Below are positions 18,099-25,811 of a stretch of DNA of 64,000 nt, in pieces (position 1 is the first letter of the stretch; each line of letters begins with the position of its first letter). The position numbers and the translations under genes were made by a program. The stretch is from JAZQHR01 sp045540815 (GTDB lineage: Bacteria > Bacillota > Clostridia > UMGS1810). The notes under the pieces were generated by a model, which was not told the DNA's origin, ran no database searches, and worked only from the letters and a program-made list of their open reading frames with translations. The DNA is taken from contig JAZQHY010000036.1 in assembly GCA_045540815.1 (NCBI GenBank), forward strand, positions 1 to 64,000, in the 5' to 3' direction.

Positions 18099-18362
18099 AT
18101 GAAAAAATTATACAAAATAGAACAAGGCAAAAAATTATGTGGTGTATGTGGCGGTATAGCTGAATATTTAAAAATGGACCCTACAGTTATAAGACTTATC
18201 TGGGTGCTTGTATCAATATTCTACGGCACAGGTATACTGCTTTATATAATAGCGGCGTTTATCCTGCCAAATAAAAGTGATGTATATTATGAAACAGTAA
18301 AAGACGATAAGAAATCTTCAGATGGTCCTATCGACGGCGAAGTAATAGATAACGATAAATAA
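18099..18362 (+). CDS. PspC domain protein
   Basis: An 87-residue protein with the complete PspC domain: YKIEQGKKLCGVCGGIAEYLKMDP followed by TVIRLIWVLVSIFYGTGILLYIIAAFILP, a membrane segment near residues 33-60, and an acidic cytoplasmic tail. In enterobacteria PspC transmits envelope stress to the phage shock response; small stand-alone PspC proteins in Bacillota are less understood. It stands alone, with its own promoter and a terminator shared with guaB. Confidence 0.9.
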   Translation: MKKLYKIEQGKKLCGVCGGIAEYLKMDPTVIRLIWVLVSIFYGTGILLYIIAAFILPNKSDVYYETVKDDKKSSDGPIDGEVIDNDK

Positions 18363-18375
18363 TTTTAAACATCAA

Positions 18376-18408
18376 AAAAGACTTGAGATTTCTCTCAAGT
18401 CTTTTATT
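18376..18408. terminator. Bidirectional terminator between the PspC gene and guaB
   Basis: A perfect 13-bp stem, AAAAGACTTGAGA (18376-18388) with TCTCAAGTCTTTT (18393-18405), loop TTTC, U-rich on both strands, between convergent genes. Confidence 0.9.
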
Positions 18409-18418
18409 TATACCTATA

Positions 18419-19879
18419 TTACTGTGATACGCTGTAGTTAGGAGCTTCTTTTGTGATGTTAATGTCGTGCGGATGGCTTTCCTTAAGTCCCGCACCTGTA
18501 ATTTTAACAAATTTACCGTTTTTCTTAAGCTCTTCTACATTTTTTGTTCCGCAGTATCCCATACCTGAACGAAGTCCGCCAAGGAACTGGAATATTGTTT
18601 CAGATACGTGACCCTTGTATGGAACACGGCCTTCTACACCTTCAGGAACAAGCTTTTTACTGCCTGTCTGGAAGTATCTGTCCCTACTGCCCTTTTCCAT
18701 AGCGGCGATAGAACCCATACCGCGATATACCTTAAACTGTCTGCCCTGATATATTTCTGATTCGCCAGGACTTTCCTCACAGCCTGCAAGAACGCTTCCA
18801 AGCATAACCACGTTTGCACCTGCGGCAATAGCTTTTGGAAGGTCACCTGAATATTTGATACCACCGTCAGCTATAACAGGGATGCCATATTTCTGCGCTA
18901 CCTTTGCAGCCTCATATACAGCAGTAATCTGCGGTACACCAATACCTGCTACAACACGTGTAGTACAGATAGAACCAGGTCCTATACCAACCTTTATAGC
19001 GTCTACGCCTGCATCAATAAGGTCCTTAGCAGCTTCAGCAGTTGCTATGTTACCTGCTATTAATTCAACCTCAGGGAATGCTTCTTTTATCTTCTTAACG
19101 CAGTTTATGATGTTCTGTGAATGACCATGTGCAGAGTCAAGCACAAGCACGTCAACTTTAGCATCTACAAGCGCTTTTGCACGATCTAAAACGTCATTTG
19201 TAACACCAAGAGCAGCGCCAACTAAAAGTCTGCCGTTTTTATCCTTTGCAGAGTTAGGATATTTTTCTATTTTTTCAATATCTTTTATAGTGATAAGACC
19301 TTTTAGGTTCATATCATCATCAACTATAGGAAGTTTTTCAATCTTGTATTTCATTAATATTTCCTGAGCCTCGGCAAGCGTTGTGCCTTGAGGAGCAGTT
19401 ACAAGCTTTTCCTTTGTCATAACTTCGGAAATCTTTCTACTAAAATCCTTTTCAAATCTTAAATCTCTGTTTGTAAGTATGCCAACAAGCTTGCCGTCAA
19501 CAGTTATAGGCACACCTGATATTTTGTATTTACCCATAAGCTGGTCAGCTTCTAAAAGCGTATGATCAGGCGATAATGAAAACGGGTCAACTATAACACC
19601 GTGTTCTGAGCGTTTAACCTTGTCCACCTCTGTTGCCTGCTGTTCAATAGTCATATTCTTATGTATAATACCTATGCCGCCTTCTCTTGCAACAGCTATA
19701 GCCATAGCCGATTCTGTAACAGTATCCATAGCTGCACTCATAATAGGAATGTTAAGCTTAATATTCTTTGTTAAATAAGTAGAAGTATCAATCTCGTTCG
19801 GCAACACATCTGACTTTTGAGGAATCAAAAGCACGTCGTCATAAGTTAAACCTTCTAGCTGAAATTTGTCATTAAACAC
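18419..19879 (-). CDS. guaB: Inosine-5'-monophosphate dehydrogenase GuaB
   Basis: Oxidises IMP to XMP, the first and rate-limiting step of GMP synthesis. The 486 residues comprise a TIM barrel interrupted by two CBS domains (about 95-210), with the catalytic cysteine C305 in GPGSICTTRVVAG and GGIKYSGDLPKAIAAGA downstream. The start is GTG at 19879, eight bases after AGGAGG. It has its own promoter and ends at the terminator shared with the convergent PspC gene. Confidence 0.97.
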   Translation of the reverse strand: MFNDKFQLEGLTYDDVLLIPQKSDVLPNEIDTSTYLTKNIKLNIPIMSAAMDTVTESAMAIAVAREGGIGIIHKNMTIEQQATEVDKVKRSEHGVIVDPFSLSPDHTLLEADQLMGKYKISGVPITVDGKLVGILTNRDLRFEKDFSRKISEVMTKEKLVTAPQGTTLAEAQEILMKYKIEKLPIVDDDMNLKGLITIKDIEKIEKYPNSAKDKNGRLLVGAALGVTNDVLDRAKALVDAKVDVLVLDSAHGHSQNIINCVKKIKEAFPEVELIAGNIATAEAAKDLIDAGVDAIKVGIGPGSICTTRVVAGIGVPQITAVYEAAKVAQKYGIPVIADGGIKYSGDLPKAIAAGANVVMLGSVLAGCEESPGESEIYQGRQFKVYRGMGSIAAMEKGSRDRYFQTGSKKLVPEGVEGRVPYKGHVSETIFQFLGGLRSGMGYCGTKNVEELKKNGKFVKITGAGLKESHPHDINITKEAPNYSVSQ

Positions 19880-19925
19880 AAAAATTACCTCCTAATCAAA
19901 AATAGTTATAATATTGTTATTTTAT

Positions 19926-19954
19926 AGTTTATCAAAATTTACATTATTCGTCAA
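19926..19954 (-). promoter_or_regulatory. Promoter of guaB
   Basis: Minus strand TTGACG (19949-19954), 17-bp spacer, TAAACT (19926-19931), about 45 nt upstream of the GTG start. No purine riboswitch is apparent in the short leader. Confidence 0.7.
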
Positions 19955-20070
19955 CATATTTTAACCACATAAGCAATAAAATATTTAAAAAAGCATAATT
20001 ATATTTATAAATTTTCAATTTTTTAGTGCAAAAAGTCAATGTAAAAACATCATTATGGGAGTTGAATGTA

Positions 20071-21339
20071 ATGAACGAACTGTATCTTACCGACGCATAC
20101 GGCACAAAATGGATGTTTTACGTAAATAATTCAAACCACCTTTGCTATACCAGAGGCGGTATAAAAGACGAAATACTTTTCAAAAATATCACAAACGAAT
20201 ACGACATAGCTATCGATGCTTACGGACATTTTCACATTCTTTTAGAAGATGCAGACGGAACGCTTATATATATAAGATACAATTATAACGAGTGGAAAAA
20301 ATACGAAATTCTAAAAAACAAATCCTCTTCTCCGAAAATATCGAACATAAAATTGTTTATGGCAGATAAATCACCTATTGCATTTTATGTGCTTGAGCAT
20401 AGCGGGCAAAAGTTCCTTGCCGAGCAAAAAATCCGAGAAGGTGTAAGCACCGCGCCAATGATTATAGATACTCTTGGAAAAGGAGAAGTACTTAGCATTA
20501 TTTTAGACAGTGAAAAATGCTTTCATTTATTGTATAAAAACGAGCTGGGCAAAGCCACATACAAAACCGCTCCGTTTGGTGCAAAAAGTTTTTCCGTGCA
20601 GGAATTTTTATGCGAGCACGATCTAGTAAGAACAGCTTTGCTTGAAGATAAAAGCGGATATATACACTTTGCCTACATAGCAAATATAAATTCATATCAC
20701 ACAGTTTGCTATTACAATACAAAAGACCGCTTGATAAAAAACCTTGCCTTCGGAGTAAATCCCAAAGTCAAAATATCGTTAGCCTGTTCAGACGAAAAAA
20801 TATATGTAAGATGGCTTGATGGTCAGCGCGTTTATGAATGTGTATCGGCAAATGGCGGAGAAACATTTGCAAAACCTGCAAATGTGCAAAAAGGCGCAAA
20901 AAGCTTTCGCGTTTTTGAAGGCAATTCGTCAAACCTTTGCTTATCCGAAACGCCTTTATCATCATCCAAAATGAATGCGCGTACATATCAAAGTCCGTTT
21001 TCAAAGTCGGACGAAACAGTCAAAATAAAAGAAAAACTTCGAAAAACCGAAGAAGAGCTTAAAAGTATAAAAGAAATGTACGAAAGCTTAAACAAAAAAG
21101 TTAACCATCTCACAACCAAGATTGATACAGAAACTCCTATACCTTCCAACCCAAAGCCACAACAAAACGAAAAATACAAATACTCAGATATAAAAGCAAA
21201 GCTTGAGTCATCTGACGAAGATATGACAGAGGTATTTAACAAGCTTTCGTTTGACGATATAAGCTTTGAAAATGCTTTTTTAGGCAATACGCCAAACCTT
21301 CCTGCTGTGATTGACAGCGCAAGTGTATCGGACAAATAA
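20071..21339 (+). CDS. Hypothetical protein, beta-repeat N-terminal part plus coiled coil
   Basis: Not recognised as a named family. The 422 residues fall into three parts. Residues 1-300 are a string of short beta-type units with recurring aromatic/His-rich strands and D/N-G turns (for example YGHFHILLEDADGTLIYIRY, KSGYIHFAYIANINSYH), resembling a beta-propeller or BNR-like repeat. Residues about 315-352 are a charged heptad coiled coil (KIKEKLRKTEEELKSIKEMYESLNKK). The tail is acidic and ends with MTEVFNKLSFDDISFENAFLG. No signal peptide or membrane segment is seen. The ATG at 20071 is chosen over an in-frame GTG at 20026 because GGGAG lies about eight bases before it. It is the only plus-strand gene between guaB and hemZ. 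Function unknown. Confidence 0.8.
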   Translation: MNELYLTDAYGTKWMFYVNNSNHLCYTRGGIKDEILFKNITNEYDIAIDAYGHFHILLEDADGTLIYIRYNYNEWKKYEILKNKSSSPKISNIKLFMADKSPIAFYVLEHSGQKFLAEQKIREGVSTAPMIIDTLGKGEVLSIILDSEKCFHLLYKNELGKATYKTAPFGAKSFSVQEFLCEHDLVRTALLEDKSGYIHFAYIANINSYHTVCYYNTKDRLIKNLAFGVNPKVKISLACSDEKIYVRWLDGQRVYECVSANGGETFAKPANVQKGAKSFRVFEGNSSNLCLSETPLSSSKMNARTYQSPFSKSDETVKIKEKLRKTEEELKSIKEMYESLNKKVNHLTTKIDTETPIPSNPKPQQNEKYKYSDIKAKLESSDEDMTEVFNKLSFDDISFENAFLGNTPNLPAVIDSASVSDK

Positions 21340-21362
21340 AAAAAGCTCCATAAGGAGCCCTT
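21338..21362 (-). terminator. Terminator of the hemZ-side transcript
   Basis: On the minus strand GGGCTCC, loop TTAT and GGAGC are followed by TTTTTTT. The stem extends by G-U and A-U pairs to about 9 bp. It overlaps the stop codon of the convergent plus-strand gene. Confidence 0.7.
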
Positions 21363-21434
21363 GGGGGGCGGGCATGGAAACCCGCCCCTACATAGTTGCC
21401 GTTAGTATCGTGCGGAAGGAGCAAGCCCCTTCCC
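21363..21434. repeat. GC-rich double-hairpin element, probable dispersed repeat
   Basis: In an AT-rich genome this stretch holds GGGGCGGG (21365-21372) paired with CCCGCCCC (21381-21388) across an 8-nt loop, then GGAAGG (21414-21419) paired with CCTTCC (21428-21433). Similar GTAGGGGCGGGTTTCC palindromes are known, from memory, as dispersed noncoding repeats in Clostridia. Only one copy is seen in this window. Confidence 0.6.
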
Positions 21435-21447
21435 TACGGTGCTAATA

Positions 21448-22884
21448 TTATTTTCCTAAAATATCTAAAATTTCATCTTTTCTGTGAAGCATTTCGTCAA
21501 TTCGAGTGACATATTCATAAACTTCCTTTACGTTATATATCTTGTGCGTCTGGTCACCCGTTACAAGCTTTGTTGATGCACCCACCCCCATAGCCAGTAT
21601 ACTCTGCACCTCTTCCATTATATATATGTTGTACAAGCACTCGTAGCCTTTATCAGCAAAGCCTATATTTTCAAGATTGCCGAGAATGTTTTTCTGGCGG
21701 TACATATAGTATGGGTCTTTACCGAGTGCGGACATTCGTAAAATCGCTTCGTTAAGCATAGCATTTACTGTGTTTGATGCAGTAATATTATACATATCGT
21801 ATTTCTCCGACAGATACGACGTTCTTTTTATGCACATCGTATGCACAGTAACGTTTTTTGGGTTAATTTCGCATATTTTATCGAGGGTATGTGAGAAATC
21901 CTCTGCCGTTTCGTCGGGAAGTCCAGCAATGAGGTCCATATTTATATTGTCAAATCCGCATTTTTCTGCAAGCTCAAGACTATCATATACGTCCTTTTCC
22001 GAATGGTTACGACCAATTTTACGAAGAGTTTTTTCATTCATAGTCTGTGGATTTATGCTAAGCCTATCCACAGGGTATTTTGCTATAGCGTTAAGCTTTT
22101 CGTATGTAATGGTATCAGGTCTGCCCGCCTCAACGGAAAACTCCTTTAACCCCGCGAGGTCAAAGCTTTCGAATAACGAGTTTAAAAGAAAGTCAAGTTG
22201 ACTGTCAGTAAGCGTAGTCGGCGTTCCACCGCCTATGTATACCGTTTCTACTCCAAGTCCAAGCTCTTTTACAATGTTTGACGTGTACTCAATTTCCTTT
22301 TTCAAACATTCAAGATACGGCTCAACCAGTGTCTTTGCGTGCCTTAGTGACTGCGATACAAACGAGCAATACAGGCATCTCGTTGGACAAAATGGTATTC
22401 CCACATACAGGCTTACCGCATCCTTTCGCATACCCTTTATAATCTCCTGCTCTTTTTTTGCTATCTTTGTCACAAGGTCTATCTTCGGCTCGGTCACAAG
22501 GTATGTGTTTCTAAAATACTCCTTTACCTCGTCTTCTGTTTGTCCATTCTCCACACGTGTACGCACTATCTTACTTGGTCTTATACCCGTAAGAAGCCCC
22601 CACGGCAGTATTATACCGAAAGCCTCTTTGCCTATCTCGTTAAACGACATCTTTACATACGTTTTGTCGTATTTTCCCTTTGTAAGTGTGTTTTCGTAAA
22701 CCTTTTTCTCATACGAAAATTTTGTATAATAAACAAACTCCCCGTTTTTCTCGGTAACTTCGCTATACACAAAGTCGCCATCGGGGATGTTTTCTACATA
22801 TTCAATTTTCTCATTTGGCATAAACGCTTTTATGATATCACTCATAGCATACGTTTCGTCATGCCCTTTTAAGATAACCTTCAT
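21448..22884 (-). CDS. hemZ: Radical SAM coproporphyrinogen dehydrogenase-like protein HemZ
   Basis: A 478-residue member of the HemN/HemZ branch of radical SAM enzymes. The [4Fe-4S]/SAM motif is C166-x3-C170-x2-C173 in GIPFCPTRCLYC, followed by GGGTPTTL and a typical HemN-like TIM barrel. The N-terminal 150 residues, with GKEAFGIILPWGLLTGIRPSK, are characteristic of the HemZ subgroup. True coproporphyrinogen oxidation is not certain because many relatives have other or unknown roles, and no other heme genes are nearby. It follows the MBL hydrolase gene by 7 nt and is probably cotranscribed with relA. Confidence 0.87.
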   Translation of the reverse strand: MKVILKGHDETYAMSDIIKAFMPNEKIEYVENIPDGDFVYSEVTEKNGEFVYYTKFSYEKKVYENTLTKGKYDKTYVKMSFNEIGKEAFGIILPWGLLTGIRPSKIVRTRVENGQTEDEVKEYFRNTYLVTEPKIDLVTKIAKKEQEIIKGMRKDAVSLYVGIPFCPTRCLYCSFVSQSLRHAKTLVEPYLECLKKEIEYTSNIVKELGLGVETVYIGGGTPTTLTDSQLDFLLNSLFESFDLAGLKEFSVEAGRPDTITYEKLNAIAKYPVDRLSINPQTMNEKTLRKIGRNHSEKDVYDSLELAEKCGFDNINMDLIAGLPDETAEDFSHTLDKICEINPKNVTVHTMCIKRTSYLSEKYDMYNITASNTVNAMLNEAILRMSALGKDPYYMYRQKNILGNLENIGFADKGYECLYNIYIMEEVQSILAMGVGASTKLVTGDQTHKIYNVKEVYEYVTRIDEMLHRKDEILDILGK

Positions 22885-22891
22885 AGATTTA

Positions 22892-23515
22892 TCAGCCTCT
22901 CATAAACTGATTGTTTTGTTTTTCAAAACCAATGGTAGTAGCATCGCCGTGACCCGGATACACCTTTGTATCGTCAGGAAGTGTGGCAAGCCTTTTTAAA
23001 GACTCAACTATAGTATCAAAGTCCCCACCGTCAAAATCCGTTCTGCCGATTGACATATAAAACAGCGTGTCACCCGACATAACCATATCTTCTACAAGTG
23101 TACACATACTGCCTCTGCTATGACCCGGCGTGTGCCAGAAGTTAAACTCGTACTTACCAACCGAAAGCTTATCACCGTCATTTACGCATATGTCCGCTTT
23201 ATGCTTTGGCGGATAGGTTTTAAAATGTCTTGAAAAATTATCGTGGTCAAGGTTTAAGTATGGCTCATCTGCTGTGTGAAGCACTATCTTTGCTTCAGGA
23301 TACGCCTCCTTTAGCTCGTCAAGTGCAAGCACGTGGTCAAAATGCGCATGGGTAATTATGATATACTTTACCTTATATCCATTTCTTTCAATAGTGTCTA
23401 TTATATTTTTAGCCTTTGCCCCGGGGTCAAAAACTGCTACTTCGTTTGTATCTTCATCACCTACTATGTAGCAGTTTGTGTGGAGCATACCCAAAACTAG
23501 TTTTTTAAAAATCAT
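22892..23515 (-). CDS. Metallo-beta-lactamase fold hydrolase (glyoxalase II-like)
   Basis: A 207-residue small MBL-fold hydrolase. The metal-binding motif is H56-x-H58-x-D60-H61 (THAHFDHV), with later ligands in FWHTPGHSRGSMCTLVEDMVMSGDTLF and the terminal YPGHGDATTIGFEK. This matches single-domain GloB/YcbL-like proteins that hydrolyse thioesters such as S-lactoylglutathione, though in a Clostridium-like organism the natural thiol is unclear. It lies between relA and hemZ, a common clostridial order. Confidence 0.9.
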   Translation of the reverse strand: MIFKKLVLGMLHTNCYIVGDEDTNEVAVFDPGAKAKNIIDTIERNGYKVKYIIITHAHFDHVLALDELKEAYPEAKIVLHTADEPYLNLDHDNFSRHFKTYPPKHKADICVNDGDKLSVGKYEFNFWHTPGHSRGSMCTLVEDMVMSGDTLFYMSIGRTDFDGGDFDTIVESLKRLATLPDDTKVYPGHGDATTIGFEKQNNQFMRG

Positions 23516-23567
23516 ATATGTCCCTCCTAGTGTTGAAAAGTATAAAATCCCGACTCTGCAACACTAA

Positions 23568-25754
23568 TTATTGAGTGCTTCTTGAAACATCAATCACACC
23601 TTCAATGTTTCTAAGCTTTTTAATAATACCGTTTAGCTGTTCAGTGTTTGAAATCTCTATTGCAACGTCAATAATAGCAAGCATATCCTTTGTAGTTCTT
23701 GCATTAAGCGACTTTAAAGATATCTTCTCATTTGCAATAACAGTGGTAATCTCAAGAAGCATACCTTCTCTGTCGTGACCAACCACCTTTAGGTTTACGT
23801 GGTAAGAAGAAAGCATATTTCTCTCCCACGACACATCGATAAGTCTTGCCTTTTCTTCCTCGTCACCATATGCAACCGCTATATTCACGCAGTCCTGTCT
23901 GTGTATAGACACACCTCTTCCGCGAGTAATGTAGCCTATTATCTTATCACCAGGTACCGGATTACAGCAACCTGCAAATCTTACAAGGCAATTGTCAACA
24001 CCCTCTACAGAAATGCCCTCAGCACTTTTTGCCTTAACACTCTTAGGAATATTTTCATTTGTCTGAGGAAGTATATCCATACTAGGCGGTTCAGGATGTC
24101 TTTTCTTGTGCTCCTCATGAAGCCTAGAAACAACCTTTAGTACAGGCATACCGCCATAGCCTATGGTAGAATACAAATCATCGGCGCACAAAAATCCATA
24201 GCGCTTTAGTAGCGGTTCCATATACTCCTGCTTTGTAAGATGCATACCTGATAAGCCTTGTTTCTTTATTTCGTTTGCTATAGCTTCTTTTCCGCGAATA
24301 ATATTTTCTTCGCGGTTTTCCTTCTTAAACCATTGGTTTATCTTATTCTTTGCATTTGTAGTTTTTACTATCTTTAACCAGTCACGGCTAGGTCCGTGAA
24401 TGGTTGCTGATGTTATAATCTCTACTATATCTCCGTTTTGAAGCACATAGTCAAGCGGTACTATTTTACCATTTACCCTTGCACCTTGCATCTTGCAACC
24501 AATAGCACTGTGAATGTTAAACGCAAAGTCTATAGGTGTTGAACCTGCAGGGAAGCTTACAACGTCACCCTTAGGAGTAAATACAAACACCTGGTCGGTA
24601 AACAAATCTATCTTTAGTGCGTTTAAGAAATCTTCTTCATCTCGCACGTCGTTTTGAATTTCCAAAAGCTGTCTTATCCAGGTAAGCTTTTGGTCAATCT
24701 GGTCGTCGCCTTTGCCGCCGCCTTCTTTGTACTTCCAGTGTGCAGCGATACCCTTTTCCGCTATCTCGTGCATTTCCTTTGTACGTATCTGTATCTCAAA
24801 CGGAATACCGCTAGGTCCTATAACAGTAGTATGAAGTGACTGATACATATTTGGTTTAGGCATAGCAATATAATCCTTAAACCTTCCGGGCATAGGAGTA
24901 TATAATTCGTGTGCTATACCAAGCGCGGTGTAACAATCACTGACTGTATTTGTAATAATACGTACGGCAAACAAATCGTAAATCTGATCAAGAGTTTTGT
25001 TCTGCGTAAACATCTTTCTGTATATACTGTAAAAATGCTTTGGTCTGCCGTCTATAACGCAGTCAATCTTACTTTCCTCAAGCTTTTCCTTAAGCGCGGA
25101 CTTTACCGTCGCAATAAACTCTTCTCTGTCGTGTCTTTTTTGTGATATACCTTCAACAATCTCATAGTACGCTACAGGGTCAATGTACTTTAAGGACATA
25201 TCCTCAAGCTCCCATTTTATCTTGTACATACCAAGTCTGTGAGCAAGCGGAGCAAATACGCTAAGTGTTTCTCTAGCCTTTTCCCTCTGCTTTTCTTCAG
25301 ACATACTTATAAGAGTACTCATATTGTGAACACGGTCGGCGAACTTTATAATTATAACCCTTATATCCTTAGCCATAGCAAGGAACATCTTTCTAAGGTT
25401 TTCCATATCCCGCTCTTCTTTGGATGAAAACTGAATTTTTTCAAGCTTTGTAACTCCATCAACCAGTTCCATAATGTTCTTTCCGAACATCTCTTCAATA
25501 TCCTCTTTTGTGTAGTCGGTATCCTCGACTACATCGTGAAGCAGCGCTGCACAAATAGATTCAACATCCATTTCCATATCTGCAACAATATTTGCTACAG
25601 AAACAGGATGTTCAATGTAAGGAAGTCCCGAAATTCTCTTTTGCTCCTTATGCGCACTCTCGGCAATATCATATGCCTTTATTATAAGTTCCTCTTTTAC
25701 ATTAGGATTGTATTTTTTAATTTTTTCGAGTAGGGTTTCCAGTCTTTTATCCAT
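23568..25754 (-). CDS. relA: Bifunctional (p)ppGpp synthetase/hydrolase RelA/SpoT
   Basis: Stringent-response enzyme of 728 residues. Domains in order: HD hydrolase (about 25-180, with HPVSVANIVADM and LLHDVVEDTDYT, so the hydrolase HD pair is intact), synthetase (about 235-345, with GRPKHFYSIYRKM and YQSLHTTVIGP), TGS (about 385-445, VFVFTPKGDVVSFPAGSTPIDFAF), a zinc-finger-like region (LVRFAGCCNPVPGD) and a C-terminal ACT domain. Both activities are predicted to be functional. First gene of the relA-MBL-hemZ run. Confidence 0.96.
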   Translation of the reverse strand: MDKRLETLLEKIKKYNPNVKEELIIKAYDIAESAHKEQKRISGLPYIEHPVSVANIVADMEMDVESICAALLHDVVEDTDYTKEDIEEMFGKNIMELVDGVTKLEKIQFSSKEERDMENLRKMFLAMAKDIRVIIIKFADRVHNMSTLISMSEEKQREKARETLSVFAPLAHRLGMYKIKWELEDMSLKYIDPVAYYEIVEGISQKRHDREEFIATVKSALKEKLEESKIDCVIDGRPKHFYSIYRKMFTQNKTLDQIYDLFAVRIITNTVSDCYTALGIAHELYTPMPGRFKDYIAMPKPNMYQSLHTTVIGPSGIPFEIQIRTKEMHEIAEKGIAAHWKYKEGGGKGDDQIDQKLTWIRQLLEIQNDVRDEEDFLNALKIDLFTDQVFVFTPKGDVVSFPAGSTPIDFAFNIHSAIGCKMQGARVNGKIVPLDYVLQNGDIVEIITSATIHGPSRDWLKIVKTTNAKNKINQWFKKENREENIIRGKEAIANEIKKQGLSGMHLTKQEYMEPLLKRYGFLCADDLYSTIGYGGMPVLKVVSRLHEEHKKRHPEPPSMDILPQTNENIPKSVKAKSAEGISVEGVDNCLVRFAGCCNPVPGDKIIGYITRGRGVSIHRQDCVNIAVAYGDEEEKARLIDVSWERNMLSSYHVNLKVVGHDREGMLLEITTVIANEKISLKSLNARTTKDMLAIIDVAIEISNTEQLNGIIKKLRNIEGVIDVSRSTQ

Positions 25755-25811
25755 ATGTGCACCTTCTTTCTGTTAAATTGCAACAAGGTTCGTACTGTGA
25801 GTACGTTTACA

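Noticed and set aside
21236..21424. Minus-strand ORF of 62 residues containing YVGAGFHARPPRAPYG
   Set aside because: It is a translation of the GC-rich hairpin repeat and of the antisense of the gene at 20071-21339.
22235..22699. Plus-strand ORF of 154 residues inside hemZ; likewise 38004-38624 in aspS, 17402-17791 in the M16 gene, and 52028-52588 (minus) in the ATPase gene
   Set aside because: Each lies fully antisense to a clear conserved gene, has no ribosome site and no recognisable domain. Such ORFs arise from the codon usage of the opposite strand.
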